DNA of 36,230 nt, from contig NZ_JAJAUZ010000072.1 of NCBI RefSeq assembly GCF_020532645.1, forward strand, positions 1 to 36,230, given 5' to 3'. The notes below the pieces were generated by a model. That model did not search any database. It saw only the letters and a list, made by a program, of their open reading frames with translations, and was not told where the DNA came from. Of the stretch, positions 9,234 to 17,563 are shown piece by piece. This DNA comes from Streptomyces bambusae. Lineage in GTDB: Bacteria > Actinomycetota > Actinomycetes > Streptomycetales > Streptomycetaceae. Each line of letters opens with the position of its first letter. Position 1 is the first letter of the stretch. The translations under genes and the position numbers were made by a program.

Positions 9234-9947
9234 TCACACCCGGCTGAGCCGCCCGCTCTGATCGCTCTTCGGCGCCAGAGCCTGGCTGGCGATGACGGCG
9301 GCCTGCACCCGCCGTTCGACGCCGAGTTTGGCCAGCAGCCGGGAGATGTTGTTCTTGACCGTCTTCTCCGCCAGGTAGAGCCGCTGACCGATCTCACGGT
9401 TGGTCAGTCCTTCTCCGACCAGGGCGAGGATCTCCCGCTCGCGCTCCGTCAGGCCGGGCAGCAGACCCTGCGCAGGCTCCTCCTGAGGAGGCCCCCCGCG
9501 CAGCCGGGCCATCACCCGGGCCGTGGCACCGGGGTCCAGCATGGACTGGCCGGAAGCGACCGTCCGCACCGCGGTCACCAGGTCGGTGCCGCTGATCTGC
9601 TTGAGCACGTAACCGGACGCGCCGGCCATGATCGCGTCGAGCAGCGCCTCCTCGTCGTCGAACGACGTCAGCATCAGACAGGCGAGGTCGGGCATGCGGG
9701 AGCGCAGCTCCCGGCAGACGCTCACGCCGTCCCCGTCCGGCAGACGCACGTCCAGGACGGCGACCTGCGGGCGCAGCGCGGGCACGCGGACGAGCGCCTG
9801 CTCGGCCGTCCCCGCCTCCCCCACCACGGTCAGGTCGGGCTCGGCGTCCAGCAGATCGTGCACACCTCTCCGTACGACCTCGTGATCGTCGAGGAGGAAG
9901 ACCCTGACCGGTTCCCTGCCGGTGGGGCTGCCGCTGCTGTCCGTCAT
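9234..9947 (-). CDS. DevR/DosR/OsdR-like NarL-family response regulator
   Basis: 237 residues. The receiver domain (about 13-130) has acidic pocket D20-D21, phospho-acceptor D66 (VAVLDVRLPD), T94 and K116. The LuxR-type HTH spans about 165-220 (LTEREREILALVGEG, TNREIGQRLYLAEKTVKNNI). It resembles DevR/DosR of Mycobacterium and OsdR of S. coelicolor, activators of hypoxia and dormancy genes. ATG 9947 has GGAG seven bases upstream; the frame is open further up, but homology starts here. It lies 149 bases downstream of its likely kinase gene, with two adjacent palindromic boxes in that gap, suggesting its own autoregulated promoter. Confidence 0.93.
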   Translation of the reverse strand: MTDSSGSPTGREPVRVFLLDDHEVVRRGVHDLLDAEPDLTVVGEAGTAEQALVRVPALRPQVAVLDVRLPDGDGVSVCRELRSRMPDLACLMLTSFDDEEALLDAIMAGASGYVLKQISGTDLVTAVRTVASGQSMLDPGATARVMARLRGGPPQEEPAQGLLPGLTEREREILALVGEGLTNREIGQRLYLAEKTVKNNISRLLAKLGVERRVQAAVIASQALAPKSDQSGRLSRV

Positions 9948-10012
9948 CGCACACTCCGTGTTCGCCGGTTCGTCCGCCCGTCGGCGGATCCACTGCATCC
10001 TGCCGTGCGGTG

Positions 10013-10040
10013 GGGACCTTCGGCCAGGGCCGGATGGCCC
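10013..10040. promoter_or_regulatory. Two adjacent DevR-like boxes upstream of the response regulator
   Basis: Two abutting 14-mers: GGGACCTTCGGCCA (10013-10026) and the perfect-armed GGGCCGGATGGCCC (10027-10040), 66-93 bases upstream of the response regulator start. Both have the 5-4-5 layout of the mycobacterial DevR box (GGGACTWWAGTCCC), with GC-richer arms. The layout suggests cooperative binding and autoregulation. This is inference from sequence; no binding data are available. Confidence 0.6.
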
Positions 10041-10096
10041 TCCTGCGGCGCTCGCACCCCCCACGGCCGCCCGGGGACCCGGGCCGGCCGCAGACG

Positions 10097-11824
10097 TCAG
10101 GGGGCGTCGACGCCCGCGGCGAGCGGGGCCCGCCACACGAGCCGGCTGCCGCCCTCGTCCGGGCGCGCGATCTGCAACGTGCCGCTCAGGCTCCGGGCCC
10201 GCTCCTCGAGGTTCCGCAGACCACTGCGCCTGCCATCCGCGGGGATGCCCCGGCCGTTGTCCGTCACGGTGAGGATGACCTCGTCGACGGTGGCCTGCAA
10301 GGAGACCTCGACACGTGTCGCGTGGGCGTGGCGGGCGGCGTTGCTCAGCATTTCCGTGAGGGCGGCTACGACGTGTCCGGCGGTCTGCGCCGGAACGTCG
10401 GTGTCGAGGAGCCCTTCCATGCTGAGACGCGGCGGGAAGCCGAGCGTGGTCGCCGTCTCGCCCACGGCTCGGGCCACGTGCGCCCGCAGGCTCGGCCGGC
10501 TGTCCTCATCACGCGCGCGGAGGCCGAAAATCGTGGAGCGGATGATCTTGATCGTTTCGTCGAGGTCCCCCACGGCCCTCGAAATGCGTTCGGCGGCACC
10601 CTCGTTCTGCACGAGCCGGGTGGCGCTCTGGAGGGTCATCCCGGTCGCGAACAGCCGCTGGATGGCCAGGTCGTGCAGGTCACGGGCGATCCTGTCGCGG
10701 TCCTCCAGGAGCGCGAGCTGCTCGGCTCCGCTCCGTCGCTCTGCCAGCTCCAGGGCGAGCGCCGCCTGACCGGCGAAGGCCAGCAGCGGCTCCAGTTCGC
10801 CCTCCGTGAAGACGGGCTCTCCCAGGTGCCGGGCCAGCAGCAGCACGCCCCGGGTGTCCTGGGCGGCGGTACCCAGGGGGACGGCGACCGCCGGGCCCAG
10901 ACCGTCGAAGCGGCGGGGGCCTGCGGAGTACCGGTCGTCCTCGGCGAGGCCCGCCGTGGTCACGGGCGCGGCGGCTCGATGGGCGGCGCCGGAGAGGGTG
11001 CCCTCCACCGGGACCACCAGACCACGGCGTGCTTCCCCGTCCGCGCCGACGGCCAGTTCGACGACGAGGTCGTCCGTCCCGGCGACGGGGACGGACACAT
11101 CGGCGAGGGCTGCATCCGTGATCTCCCGGGCGCGGCGGGCGATGAGTTCCAGCACCTCCCGGTGCGGACTGCCGGAGAGCAGGCTGTTGGTGATCTCCGC
11201 GTTCGCCTGCAGCCAGCGCTGCTGGCGCTGGGAACCTTCGTAGAGCCGGGCGTTGTCGATCGCCACACCGGCCGCGACGGACAGGGTGGAGATCACCGAT
11301 TCGTCCTCGGCGTCGAAGTCCTGACCGCCGCGCTTGTCGGTCAGGTAGAGGTTGCCGAACACCTGGTCCCGTACCCGGATCGGCACGCCCAGGAACGTCC
11401 GCATGGGCGGATGGTGGGACGGGAATCCGTACGACGCCTCGTCCGCGCCCAGGTCGGTGAGCCGGAGCGGCTCGGGATCCCGGATGAGCTTTCCCAGGAT
11501 CCCGTGTCCGGCGGGCAGGGGCCCGATCCGGGCAATCTCCTCGTCCGTCAGCCCGTACGTGAGGAACTGAGACAGGGTCCTGCCGTCGGGACCGATGACC
11601 CCGAGGGCTCCGTACTGGGCTTCGACCAGCAGCGCAGCGGCTTCCACGATGCGCCGCAGCACCTGGGCGAGATCCAGTTCGCGCCCCACCGAGACGACCG
11701 CCTCCAGCAGGCTGTGCACCCGGTCCCGGGTGCCGCGGGCCGCGTTGATGCGTGCCTGCAGCTCCTCCAGCAGCTCGTCGAGCCGCATCTGGGGCATCCG
11801 CGGCAGCGGCTCCTCCACCCCCAC
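10097..11824 (-). CDS. DevS/DosT/OsdK-like two-GAF sensor histidine kinase
   Basis: 575 residues, no membrane segment. It has two GAF domains (about 50-200 and 215-365), then a HisKA_3 dimerisation domain with phospho-acceptor H384 in RIARDLHDLAIQRL, and an HATPase domain with N495 (EMLSNAARHAHA), DNGRG at 522-526 and SGLRN. In DevS/DosT of M. tuberculosis the first GAF binds haem and senses oxygen or NO. Here that domain retains an HHPPM motif (137-141) in the corresponding region, so haem binding is plausible but unproven. The start is GTG 11824 with GGGAGG four bases upstream; internal Met codons at residues 10 and 13 are alternatives. It is 66 bases downstream of adhE and upstream of its presumed partner regulator. 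Confidence 0.93.
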   Translation of the reverse strand: MGVEEPLPRMPQMRLDELLEELQARINAARGTRDRVHSLLEAVVSVGRELDLAQVLRRIVEAAALLVEAQYGALGVIGPDGRTLSQFLTYGLTDEEIARIGPLPAGHGILGKLIRDPEPLRLTDLGADEASYGFPSHHPPMRTFLGVPIRVRDQVFGNLYLTDKRGGQDFDAEDESVISTLSVAAGVAIDNARLYEGSQRQQRWLQANAEITNSLLSGSPHREVLELIARRAREITDAALADVSVPVAGTDDLVVELAVGADGEARRGLVVPVEGTLSGAAHRAAAPVTTAGLAEDDRYSAGPRRFDGLGPAVAVPLGTAAQDTRGVLLLARHLGEPVFTEGELEPLLAFAGQAALALELAERRSGAEQLALLEDRDRIARDLHDLAIQRLFATGMTLQSATRLVQNEGAAERISRAVGDLDETIKIIRSTIFGLRARDEDSRPSLRAHVARAVGETATTLGFPPRLSMEGLLDTDVPAQTAGHVVAALTEMLSNAARHAHATRVEVSLQATVDEVILTVTDNGRGIPADGRRSGLRNLEERARSLSGTLQIARPDEGGSRLVWRAPLAAGVDAP

Positions 11825-11890
11825 TGGGCCTCCCGACCTCGATCACCCGCCGACGCGAACAGGGTATCGGCCCGCGCGGTGACCCTACGG

Positions 11891-12859
11891 TCAGGTGGAG
11901 GGAACTGGCCGGGGCCCGGCGTAGTACGCCGTGCGCATGATGTCCTCCATGTCGTCCAGCATCGGCATGCGCGGGTTGGCCGGGGCGCACTGGTCCTCGT
12001 ACGCGTTCAGCGCCTGCTGTGGCAGCGCACCGATGAAGGCGGTCTCGTCGAGGCCCAGGGCACGGAAGGACGGTTCGATGCCCACGGCGTCCCGCAGGCG
12101 TTCCACCGCGGCGGCGTACGAGGCCACGCCCTCGGCGGGCGTGGCTGCCGGAAGCCCGAGGGCGCGTGCGATGTCCTGGAAGCGCTCGGGTGCCCGGTAG
12201 CTCTCGTACTTGGGCCAGCCCGTCGGCTTGGACGGGACGGTGCCGTTGTAGCGGATCACGTGCGGCAGGAGGATCGCGTTGGTCCGGCCGTGGGCGATGT
12301 GGAAGGTGGCGCCCAGGGTGTGGGACATGGCGTGGACGATGCCGAGGAAGGCGTTGCCGAAGGCCATGCCGGCGATGGTGCCTGCGTTGTGCATCTTCTC
12401 CCGTGCCCGGGTGCGTCGTGCGTCCTCGCCGGTGACGGCGGCCTCCAGGTTCTCGAAGACCAGCTTGACGGCGTGGAGCGCCAGGCCGTCGGTGAAGTCG
12501 TTGGCGTAGACGGAGACGTACGCCTCGGTGGCGTGCGTGAGGGCGTCGAAGCCGCTGTCGGCGGCGAGCGTCGCGGGCAGCTCGGCGGTCAGGACGGGAT
12601 CGACGATCGCAACGCTGGGGGTCAGGGCGTAGTCGGCCAGCGGGTACTTCTTGCCGGTCGCCGGGTCGGAGATCACCGCGAAGGGCGTGACCTCGGCGCC
12701 GGTGCCCGACGTGGTGGGAACGCAGACCAGACGGGCGCGCTTGCCGAGCACGGGGAAGCGGAAGGCACGCTTGCGGATGTCGGAGAACTTCTGCCGCATG
12801 TCGGCGAAGTCGACGTCCGGCTGTTCGTACAGCAGCCACATCACCTTGGCCGCGTCCAT
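11891..12859 (-). CDS. 3' fragment of adhE: iron-dependent alcohol dehydrogenase domain
   Basis: 322 residues from ATG 12859, beginning MDAAKVMWLLYEQ. It contains the metal-site region of Fe-dependent alcohol dehydrogenases (H-rich GIVHAMSHTLG and THATEAY). It lacks the start of the nucleotide-binding domain and has no recognisable RBS, so independent translation is doubtful. See the adhE entry for the frameshift. Confidence 0.6.
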   Translation of the reverse strand: MDAAKVMWLLYEQPDVDFADMRQKFSDIRKRAFRFPVLGKRARLVCVPTTSGTGAEVTPFAVISDPATGKKYPLADYALTPSVAIVDPVLTAELPATLAADSGFDALTHATEAYVSVYANDFTDGLALHAVKLVFENLEAAVTGEDARRTRAREKMHNAGTIAGMAFGNAFLGIVHAMSHTLGATFHIAHGRTNAILLPHVIRYNGTVPSKPTGWPKYESYRAPERFQDIARALGLPAATPAEGVASYAAAVERLRDAVGIEPSFRALGLDETAFIGALPQQALNAYEDQCAPANPRMPMLDDMEDIMRTAYYAGPRPVPST

Positions 12860-14492
12860 GGGGGATCCGCCGGACGGAGTCGATGCTCGGCTCCGGTTCG
12901 ACGTCGTCGATGACCTGGAGGGTCACGGGCTGCTCCCGCTGTTGCAGGACGCGGCTGACGCGCTCCACGTAGCCGAGGCTGGTCATGGTGGCGTCGGTGA
13001 CCAGGGTGACGCGGTGGACCTCGGGCATCGCGGCGAGGTAGCGGATGGCCTGGGGCTCGAAGTAGATCTTCGGCGGCACCTTGAACCACTGCATGTTGTT
13101 CTGCCGGGTGGTGACGCGCTTGATGTTGAGCAGCTGGGCGGCCGAGACGTTGTCCGAGACCGAGGTGCTGCCCCAGGAACCGCAGCCCAGGGTCAGGGAC
13201 GGAACCAGCCGGTTGTAGATGCCGCCGATCGCCCCTTGCGAGGAAGGCGAGTTGACGATGATGCGTACGGTCCTCATACGTCGGCCGTAGCGCTCGGCGA
13301 GGACCGGGTCACCGGTGTGGATCACCGCGCTGTGCCCCTGCCCGTGGAAGTCGACCATGTCGGCGGCGAGATCGAAGCCCTCCTCGGTCGACGCGGCCCG
13401 GAGCACGGTGAGGACCGGGCAGAGCTTCTCCCGCGTCAGCGGTTCGCCGGGCCCGACGCCGCTCGCCTCGGCCAGGATGAGCGACGTGTCCGCGGGGACG
13501 GTGAACCCGGCCTGTTCGGCGATCCGGTCGGGGCTCTGCCCGACGGCGGCCGGGTTGAGGCGGCCCTGCCTGCCGGCCGGGTCCGGCGGGAACAGGTAGG
13601 TCTCCAGCTTCCGCTTCTCTTCGTCCGTGGCGATGTGGGCGTGCAGGCGCCGGAACTCGGCGAGCGCCTCCTCGTACACGTCGGTGTCCAGGATGACCGC
13701 CTGCTCGGACGCGCAGATCATGCCGTTGTCGAAGGACTTGGACAGGACGAGGTCGTTGACCGCCCGGCGCAGGTCGGCGCTGCGGTGCACGTAGGCGGGC
13801 ACGTTGCCGGCGCCGACGCCGACGGCGGGCTTGCCGGCCGAGTACGCGGCCTTGACCATGGCGTTGCCGCCGGTCGCCAGGATCAGTGCGACGCCCGGGT
13901 GGCGCATGAGGAGGCTCGTGGCCTCGATGGAGGGGGACTCGATCCACTGCACGCAGTGCTCGGGGGCTCCGGCGGCCACGGCGGCGTCCCGTACGATGCG
14001 CGCGGCCGCCGTGCTGCACACCTGTGCGGAAGGGTGGAAGGCGAACACGACGGGGTTGCGTGTCTTCAGCGCCAGCAGCGCCTTGAAGAGGGTGGTGGAC
14101 GTCGGGTTGGTGACGGGGGTGACCGCGCAGAGCACGCCGACGGGTTCGGCGATCTCGATGATGCCCTCGATGTCGTCGCGGCGGACGACACCGGCCGTCC
14201 TCGCCCGGGACATGCTGTGGGTGACGTGCTCGCAGGCGAACATGTTCTTGGCCGCTTTGTCCTCGAAGACACCCCGCCCGGTCTCCTCCACCGCCAGGCG
14301 CGCCAGGGCGGTGTGCTGGTCGAGGGCGGCCACCGACGCCTTGGCGACGATGTGGTCGACCATGTCCTGCGTGAAGGACTCGAAGTCGGCGAGCGCCTTG
14401 GAGGCATTGTCCACCAGGAGATCGACGGCGATGCGCGTGTCCGACGGGGCGGTGTCGGGGGTGGGGCTGGGGGTGCTGGTCTGCCGGGTCAT
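11891..14492 (-). pseudogene. adhE: adhE, bifunctional aldehyde/alcohol dehydrogenase, broken by an internal frameshift
   Basis: An AdhE-type fermentative enzyme (acetyl-CoA to acetaldehyde to ethanol) split into two frames. The 5' part from ATG 14492 (AGGGAG seven bases upstream) encodes the aldehyde dehydrogenase domain with catalytic Cys260 (FDNGMICASEQ) and runs through SIDSVRR. The 3' part resumes in another frame at GSPMDAAKVMW and encodes the iron-dependent alcohol dehydrogenase domain (DSGFDALTHATEAYVS, GIVHAMSHTLG). At the join, positions 12867-12872, about 20 family-conserved residues including part of the glycine-rich nucleotide loop are missing. This fits a 56-base deletion between CGGCGG repeats (inference). 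Translation past the join would continue out of frame through the devS-like gene to 10680. A sequencing or assembly error cannot be excluded. It is divergent from the CBS gene across a region with DevR-like boxes. Confidence 0.85.
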
Positions 14493-14637
14493 GGAAGCTC
14501 CCTGGGTGTGGATGGCGCTGCGGGCATACGGCGCGGACCACCGGGGCGGCCATGCCGGTGGCCACCCGTTCCGTGCCGCCGCCCACAGCCTTGCCCGGGA
14601 CGCACCCCTCGGCGGAGGTCCCGAAGGTCCCTGGAGC

Positions 14638-14651
14638 GGGCCCGATGGTCT
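14638..14651. promoter_or_regulatory. DevR-like box, adhE/CBS divergent region
   Basis: GGGCCCGATGGTCT, a 5-4-5 palindrome variant 146-159 bases upstream of adhE and 113-126 upstream of the CBS gene. Nearby GTCCCGAAGGTCCC (14618-14631) contains a further half-site. The match is imperfect. Confidence 0.4.
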
Positions 14652-14667
14652 CCGGCCGCTCCGTCGC

Positions 14668-14681
14668 GGGCCGAACGGCCC
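14668..14681. promoter_or_regulatory. DevR-like box upstream of the CBS-BON gene
   Basis: GGGCCGAACGGCCC, with perfect arms, 83-96 bases upstream of the CBS-BON start. Its 12-base core GGCCGAACGGCC recurs exactly at 15499-15510 before the hibernation factor gene. A weaker copy (GTCCTGAACGGTTC) follows at 14691-14704. Confidence 0.6.
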
Positions 14682-14763
14682 GGCGCCGGGGTCCTGAACG
14701 GTTCTGTCCCCCGCCCGTGCCGCGCCCCACGCTGGAAGCGACGGCAAGTACGGAGGAGCGGAG

Positions 14764-15450
14764 ATGAGCACTGTGGTCGGACAGCGGACGGTGGGCGAGG
14801 TCATGACCGGCGAGGTGGTCCTGGCACGCCCGGACACCTCCTTCGAAGAACTGGCCCGGCTGCTCGTCGGCCACCGGATCAGCGGGCTGCCCGTGGTGGA
14901 CGACGACGGCAAGGTGATGGGGGTGGTCTCCCGGACCGACCTCACCGGCCACCGGGCAGGTCACGGCCAGGACGGACCGGCTCGGCGCGCGACGGTGCCG
15001 ACGCTGCGGCAGCCGGCCGGCACCCGTTCCCTCGCGGGCGCCTCCCCGAAGGCCGGCGAGCTGATGACCAGCCCGGCCGTCACCGTGCATCCCGAACAGC
15101 GCGTCGTGGACGCCGCACGCATCATGGAGCGCCGCCACATCGACCGGTTGCCGGTGGTCGACGAGGAGGACCGCCTCGTCGGCATTGCCACCCGGCGTGA
15201 TCTGCTCCGCGTCTTCCTGAGGTCGGACCGTGAGATCCTCGCGGACGTCACCTGCGCCGTCTCCGGCCCGTCACCAGCCGCCGACCGCATCGAGGGGCTC
15301 CGCATCGACGTCCGCGACGGCATGGTCACCATGACGGGATCGCCCGAACCGGCCCACGATGTCGCGGCGTTGATCAGGGCCGCCTGGCGTGTGGACGGCG
15401 TGGTCGGTGTGGTGAACCGGCTGACGGCCCGCAGCGGGAGCGATCGCTGA
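14764..15450 (+). CDS. CBS-domain pair with C-terminal BON domain
   Basis: 228 residues: CBS1 (about 9-62, VGEVMTGEVV, ISGLPVVDDDGKVMGVVS), a basic linker, CBS2 (about 99-150, AGELMTSPAVTV, IDRLPVVDEEDRLVGIATRRDLL), and a BON domain (about 158-222, GLRIDVRDGMVTMTGSPEP, VDGVVGVVNRLT). CBS pairs sense adenine nucleotides; BON domains are linked to membrane or phospholipid binding. Such proteins occur in hypoxia/dormancy regulons of actinobacteria. The RBS is GGAGGAG nine bases before ATG. It is the first gene of a plus-strand run with the hibernation factor and a universal stress protein, each with its own upstream box. Confidence 0.92.
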   Translation: MSTVVGQRTVGEVMTGEVVLARPDTSFEELARLLVGHRISGLPVVDDDGKVMGVVSRTDLTGHRAGHGQDGPARRATVPTLRQPAGTRSLAGASPKAGELMTSPAVTVHPEQRVVDAARIMERRHIDRLPVVDEEDRLVGIATRRDLLRVFLRSDREILADVTCAVSGPSPAADRIEGLRIDVRDGMVTMTGSPEPAHDVAALIRAAWRVDGVVGVVNRLTARSGSDR

Positions 15451-15497
15451 CAACGGGGACGGCCGGGATGCCGCCGGCCCGCCGGTCCGCGGTCTGC

Positions 15498-15511
15498 AGG
15501 CCGAACGGCCT
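15498..15511. promoter_or_regulatory. DevR-like box upstream of the hibernation factor (distal)
   Basis: AGGCCGAACGGCCT, a perfect inverted repeat with four-base centre, sharing a 12-base core with the box at 14668. It is 132-145 bases upstream of the hibernation factor start. Confidence 0.5.
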
Positions 15512-15574
15512 TGCCCGGCCGTCCGGAAGTCCCGGATCTGTGGATGGTGCCGGTACCAGTGGCACTGCGGGCGG

Positions 15575-15588
15575 GGCCCGGACGGCTC
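15575..15588. promoter_or_regulatory. DevR-like box upstream of the hibernation factor (proximal)
   Basis: GGCCCGGACGGCTC, 55-68 bases upstream of the hibernation factor start. It resembles the arcA-side box GGGCCGGACGGCAC and, with the distal box, makes a two-site arrangement. Confidence 0.4.
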
Positions 15589-15642
15589 TGCCCCGGAGCG
15601 TCCGTCGGCGTACACGCTGGGAACGATCGAGGAGGAGTTCAC

Positions 15643-16437
15643 ATGAGCGGTCTCAAGACCAGCCGGAACGTCGACGTCCAGGTCCGCAACCGGGGGCCGG
15701 TGCCCGAGGGCGCGGACGCCTACGCCGAGAAGAAGATGCTCGCGGTGGTCGACCACGTACGCGAACCGGTACTGGCCGTGCGGGTGAAGCTCACCCAAGC
15801 CGTCAGCACGTCGGTGAGCCGTCCGGTCACGGCCCAGGCCGTGGTCGACGTCAACGGCCGGCCCGTACGCGCCCACGTGGCCGCGAGCAGCATGTTCCAA
15901 GCGATCGACCTCCTGCAGGAGCGTCTGGCCGCCCGGCTCGCCCGGCCACGGCGGTTCGGGGCGGGCGGCTTCCACGGCAGCCTGCGCACACGGGCCGAGC
16001 TGGATGGCGCGGGGCACGACGACCGTCCGCACCGTCGTCGCCTTCCCGCCGAGGAGCGCCGCATCGTGCGGCACAAGTCCTTCGGCCTGGAACACCAGAC
16101 GCCCGAGGACGCCGTGATCGACCTGGAGGCGATGGACCACGACTTCTGGCTCTTCACGGACCTGGCCTCCGGGCGCGACAGCGTCGTCTACCGGGATGTC
16201 CGCACCGGTCGGCACCGCATGGCTTCGCTGGCACCCCTGGGCCAGGAACGGGAGGTCGACGGTCTGCTCGGTGTGAGCACGGTCCCCGTGCCGACGACCA
16301 GTGTGGCCGAGGCCGTTTCGCGGCTTCGCCTCACCGGGCTGCCCTTCGTCTTCTTCGAGGACGCGGCCACCGGCCGGGGCGCCGTCCTCTACCACCGCTA
16401 CGACGGCCACTACGGGCTGATCACTCCGTCCCGTTAG
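15643..16437 (+). CDS. Ribosome hibernation promoting factor-like protein with two C-terminal domains
   Basis: 264 residues from ATG 15643 (GGAGGAG RBS); the frame is open 44 codons upstream, but that part has no homology. Residues about 8-100 form a divergent S30AE (HPF/YfiA) domain that in the family occupies the ribosomal decoding region. The C-terminal half has two S30AE_C-like repeats: about 142-195 (VRHKSFGLEHQTPEDAVIDL, DFWLFTD, VVYRD) and about 212-262 (VAEAVSRL, PFVFFED, AVLYHRYDGHYGLI). Long HPFs normally carry one such domain, which dimerises 70S ribosomes, so this is an extended variant. Its place between stress genes, with DevR-like boxes upstream, fits ribosome storage during dormancy. 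Confidence 0.88.
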   Translation: MSGLKTSRNVDVQVRNRGPVPEGADAYAEKKMLAVVDHVREPVLAVRVKLTQAVSTSVSRPVTAQAVVDVNGRPVRAHVAASSMFQAIDLLQERLAARLARPRRFGAGGFHGSLRTRAELDGAGHDDRPHRRRLPAEERRIVRHKSFGLEHQTPEDAVIDLEAMDHDFWLFTDLASGRDSVVYRDVRTGRHRMASLAPLGQEREVDGLLGVSTVPVPTTSVAEAVSRLRLTGLPFVFFEDAATGRGAVLYHRYDGHYGLITPSR

Positions 16438-16477
16438 CACGTCCCGGGCGACACCGGCCGACCGCTGCGCCGCCCTC

Positions 16478-16491
16478 GGCCCGGTCGGCCG
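16478..16491. promoter_or_regulatory. Weak DevR-like box upstream of the second usp
   Basis: GGCCCGGTCGGCCG, 44-57 bases upstream of the usp start. It has the same spacing as the other boxes, but in DNA this GC-rich it could arise by chance. Confidence 0.25.
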
Positions 16492-16534
16492 GCGCGCTCA
16501 CCCCCTCATCAGCGACTCCTCACCCGGAGGACAC

Positions 16535-17452
16535 ATGTCACGTACCGTCATCGCCGCCGTGGACGGCTCGGCCGAATCTCAGGCCGCTGCGGAGTGGGCG
16601 GCCCGGGAGGCGCGGATGCGCCGGCTTCCACTGCACCTCCTGCACGTCTGGCAGGACTGGTCACCGGCTTCTGCCCATGGCCCGTTCACCGGTCTGGACA
16701 CCGCTCCCGGTGCCGGGGCGAGCGTCCTTCGGCAGTGCGCCGAGCAGATCCCCCGCAACGCTGCCGACCGCCTGCGAGCGAGGCACCCCGGTCTGGAGAT
16801 CACCACCGAAGTGGTGAACGGCCGCCCTGCGGACGTGCTGCTCGCCGCTGCCGGTAAGGCGGAGGTCCTGGTCCTGGGGTCACGAGGACTGGGCGGCCTG
16901 GCCGGCTTCCTGGCCGGATCGGTGTCCCTCGCCGTCATCGCGCGCGCCGAACGCCCGGTCGTCGTCGTACGGGCCGAGGACGAACAGCGGCCCACGAGCG
17001 GCGGCGGGGACCACGCGGGGCGGTACCGCGACGTGGTGCTCGGCCTCGACCTCTCCGCTCCGTGCGACGAACTGCTCGCGTACGCCTTCGAAACTGCCGA
17101 AGCGCGGGCGGCGACGCTGCGGGTCGTGCACGGCTGGAGCGTGCCGAAGGTCGACGGGTACGACCCCGCGGCGGCCGATCCCGGCCACGGTGTCGCGCTG
17201 GGACTCCGCGAAGCGGGCACGCTCACCGACGTACTGCGCCCGTGGCGGGGCAAGTTCCCCCGTGTCGACGTCAAGGAGCAGTGCATGGTGGGCCGGCCCG
17301 CAGGCCATCTGGTGGAAGCGTCGCAGGACGCGTCGCTGCTGGTCGTCGGACGGCGCATACGTCGGGCGGCGGTCGGAGTGCACATCGGCCCGGTCACGCA
17401 CGCGGTGCTGCACCACGCCCGGACACCCGTGGCGGTCGTCCCCCACCTCTGA
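16535..17452 (+). CDS. Universal stress protein, tandem UspA domains
   Basis: 305 residues; ATG preceded by GGAGG. Two UspA domains: the first has GSRGLGGLAGFLAGSVS for ATP binding, the second ends GRRIRRAAVGVHIGPVTHAV and AVVPHL. It is a close paralogue of the protein encoded at 8134-9006, sharing nearly the same glycine-rich block and C-terminus, which indicates duplication within the island. Transcription probably ends at the large palindrome 23 bases downstream. Confidence 0.93.
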   Translation: MSRTVIAAVDGSAESQAAAEWAAREARMRRLPLHLLHVWQDWSPASAHGPFTGLDTAPGAGASVLRQCAEQIPRNAADRLRARHPGLEITTEVVNGRPADVLLAAAGKAEVLVLGSRGLGGLAGFLAGSVSLAVIARAERPVVVVRAEDEQRPTSGGGDHAGRYRDVVLGLDLSAPCDELLAYAFETAEARAATLRVVHGWSVPKVDGYDPAAADPGHGVALGLREAGTLTDVLRPWRGKFPRVDVKEQCMVGRPAGHLVEASQDASLLVVGRRIRRAAVGVHIGPVTHAVLHHARTPVAVVPHL

Positions 17453-17475
17453 CCCTCGGGGGCACCGCATCCCCC

Positions 17476-17531
17476 GGCACAACGAGGAGCCCTCGTCGCG
17501 CAGCTGCGCGACGAGGGCTCCTCGTTGTGCC
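17476..17531. terminator. Perfect 56-bp palindrome, bidirectional terminator
   Basis: Two 28-base arms, GGCACAACGAGG... and its exact complement, meet with no spacer (a real hairpin would open a few central bases). It lies between convergent genes, 23 bases after the usp stop and 32 before the stop of the small membrane protein gene on the other strand, so it can terminate both. Confidence 0.9.
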
Positions 17532-17563
17532 GTGACCGCCGAGGGCGGCCGGTGCATCCCGCG

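Noticed and set aside
10010..12913. 967-codon plus-strand open frame opposite the kinase and adhE
   Set aside because: It spans two real minus-strand genes and their gap, which no single gene would do, and has no domains.
12651..15200. 849-codon plus-strand open frame opposite adhE and into the CBS gene
   Set aside because: It overlaps the CBS-BON gene in another frame and lies antisense to adhE; composition is typical of shadow frames.
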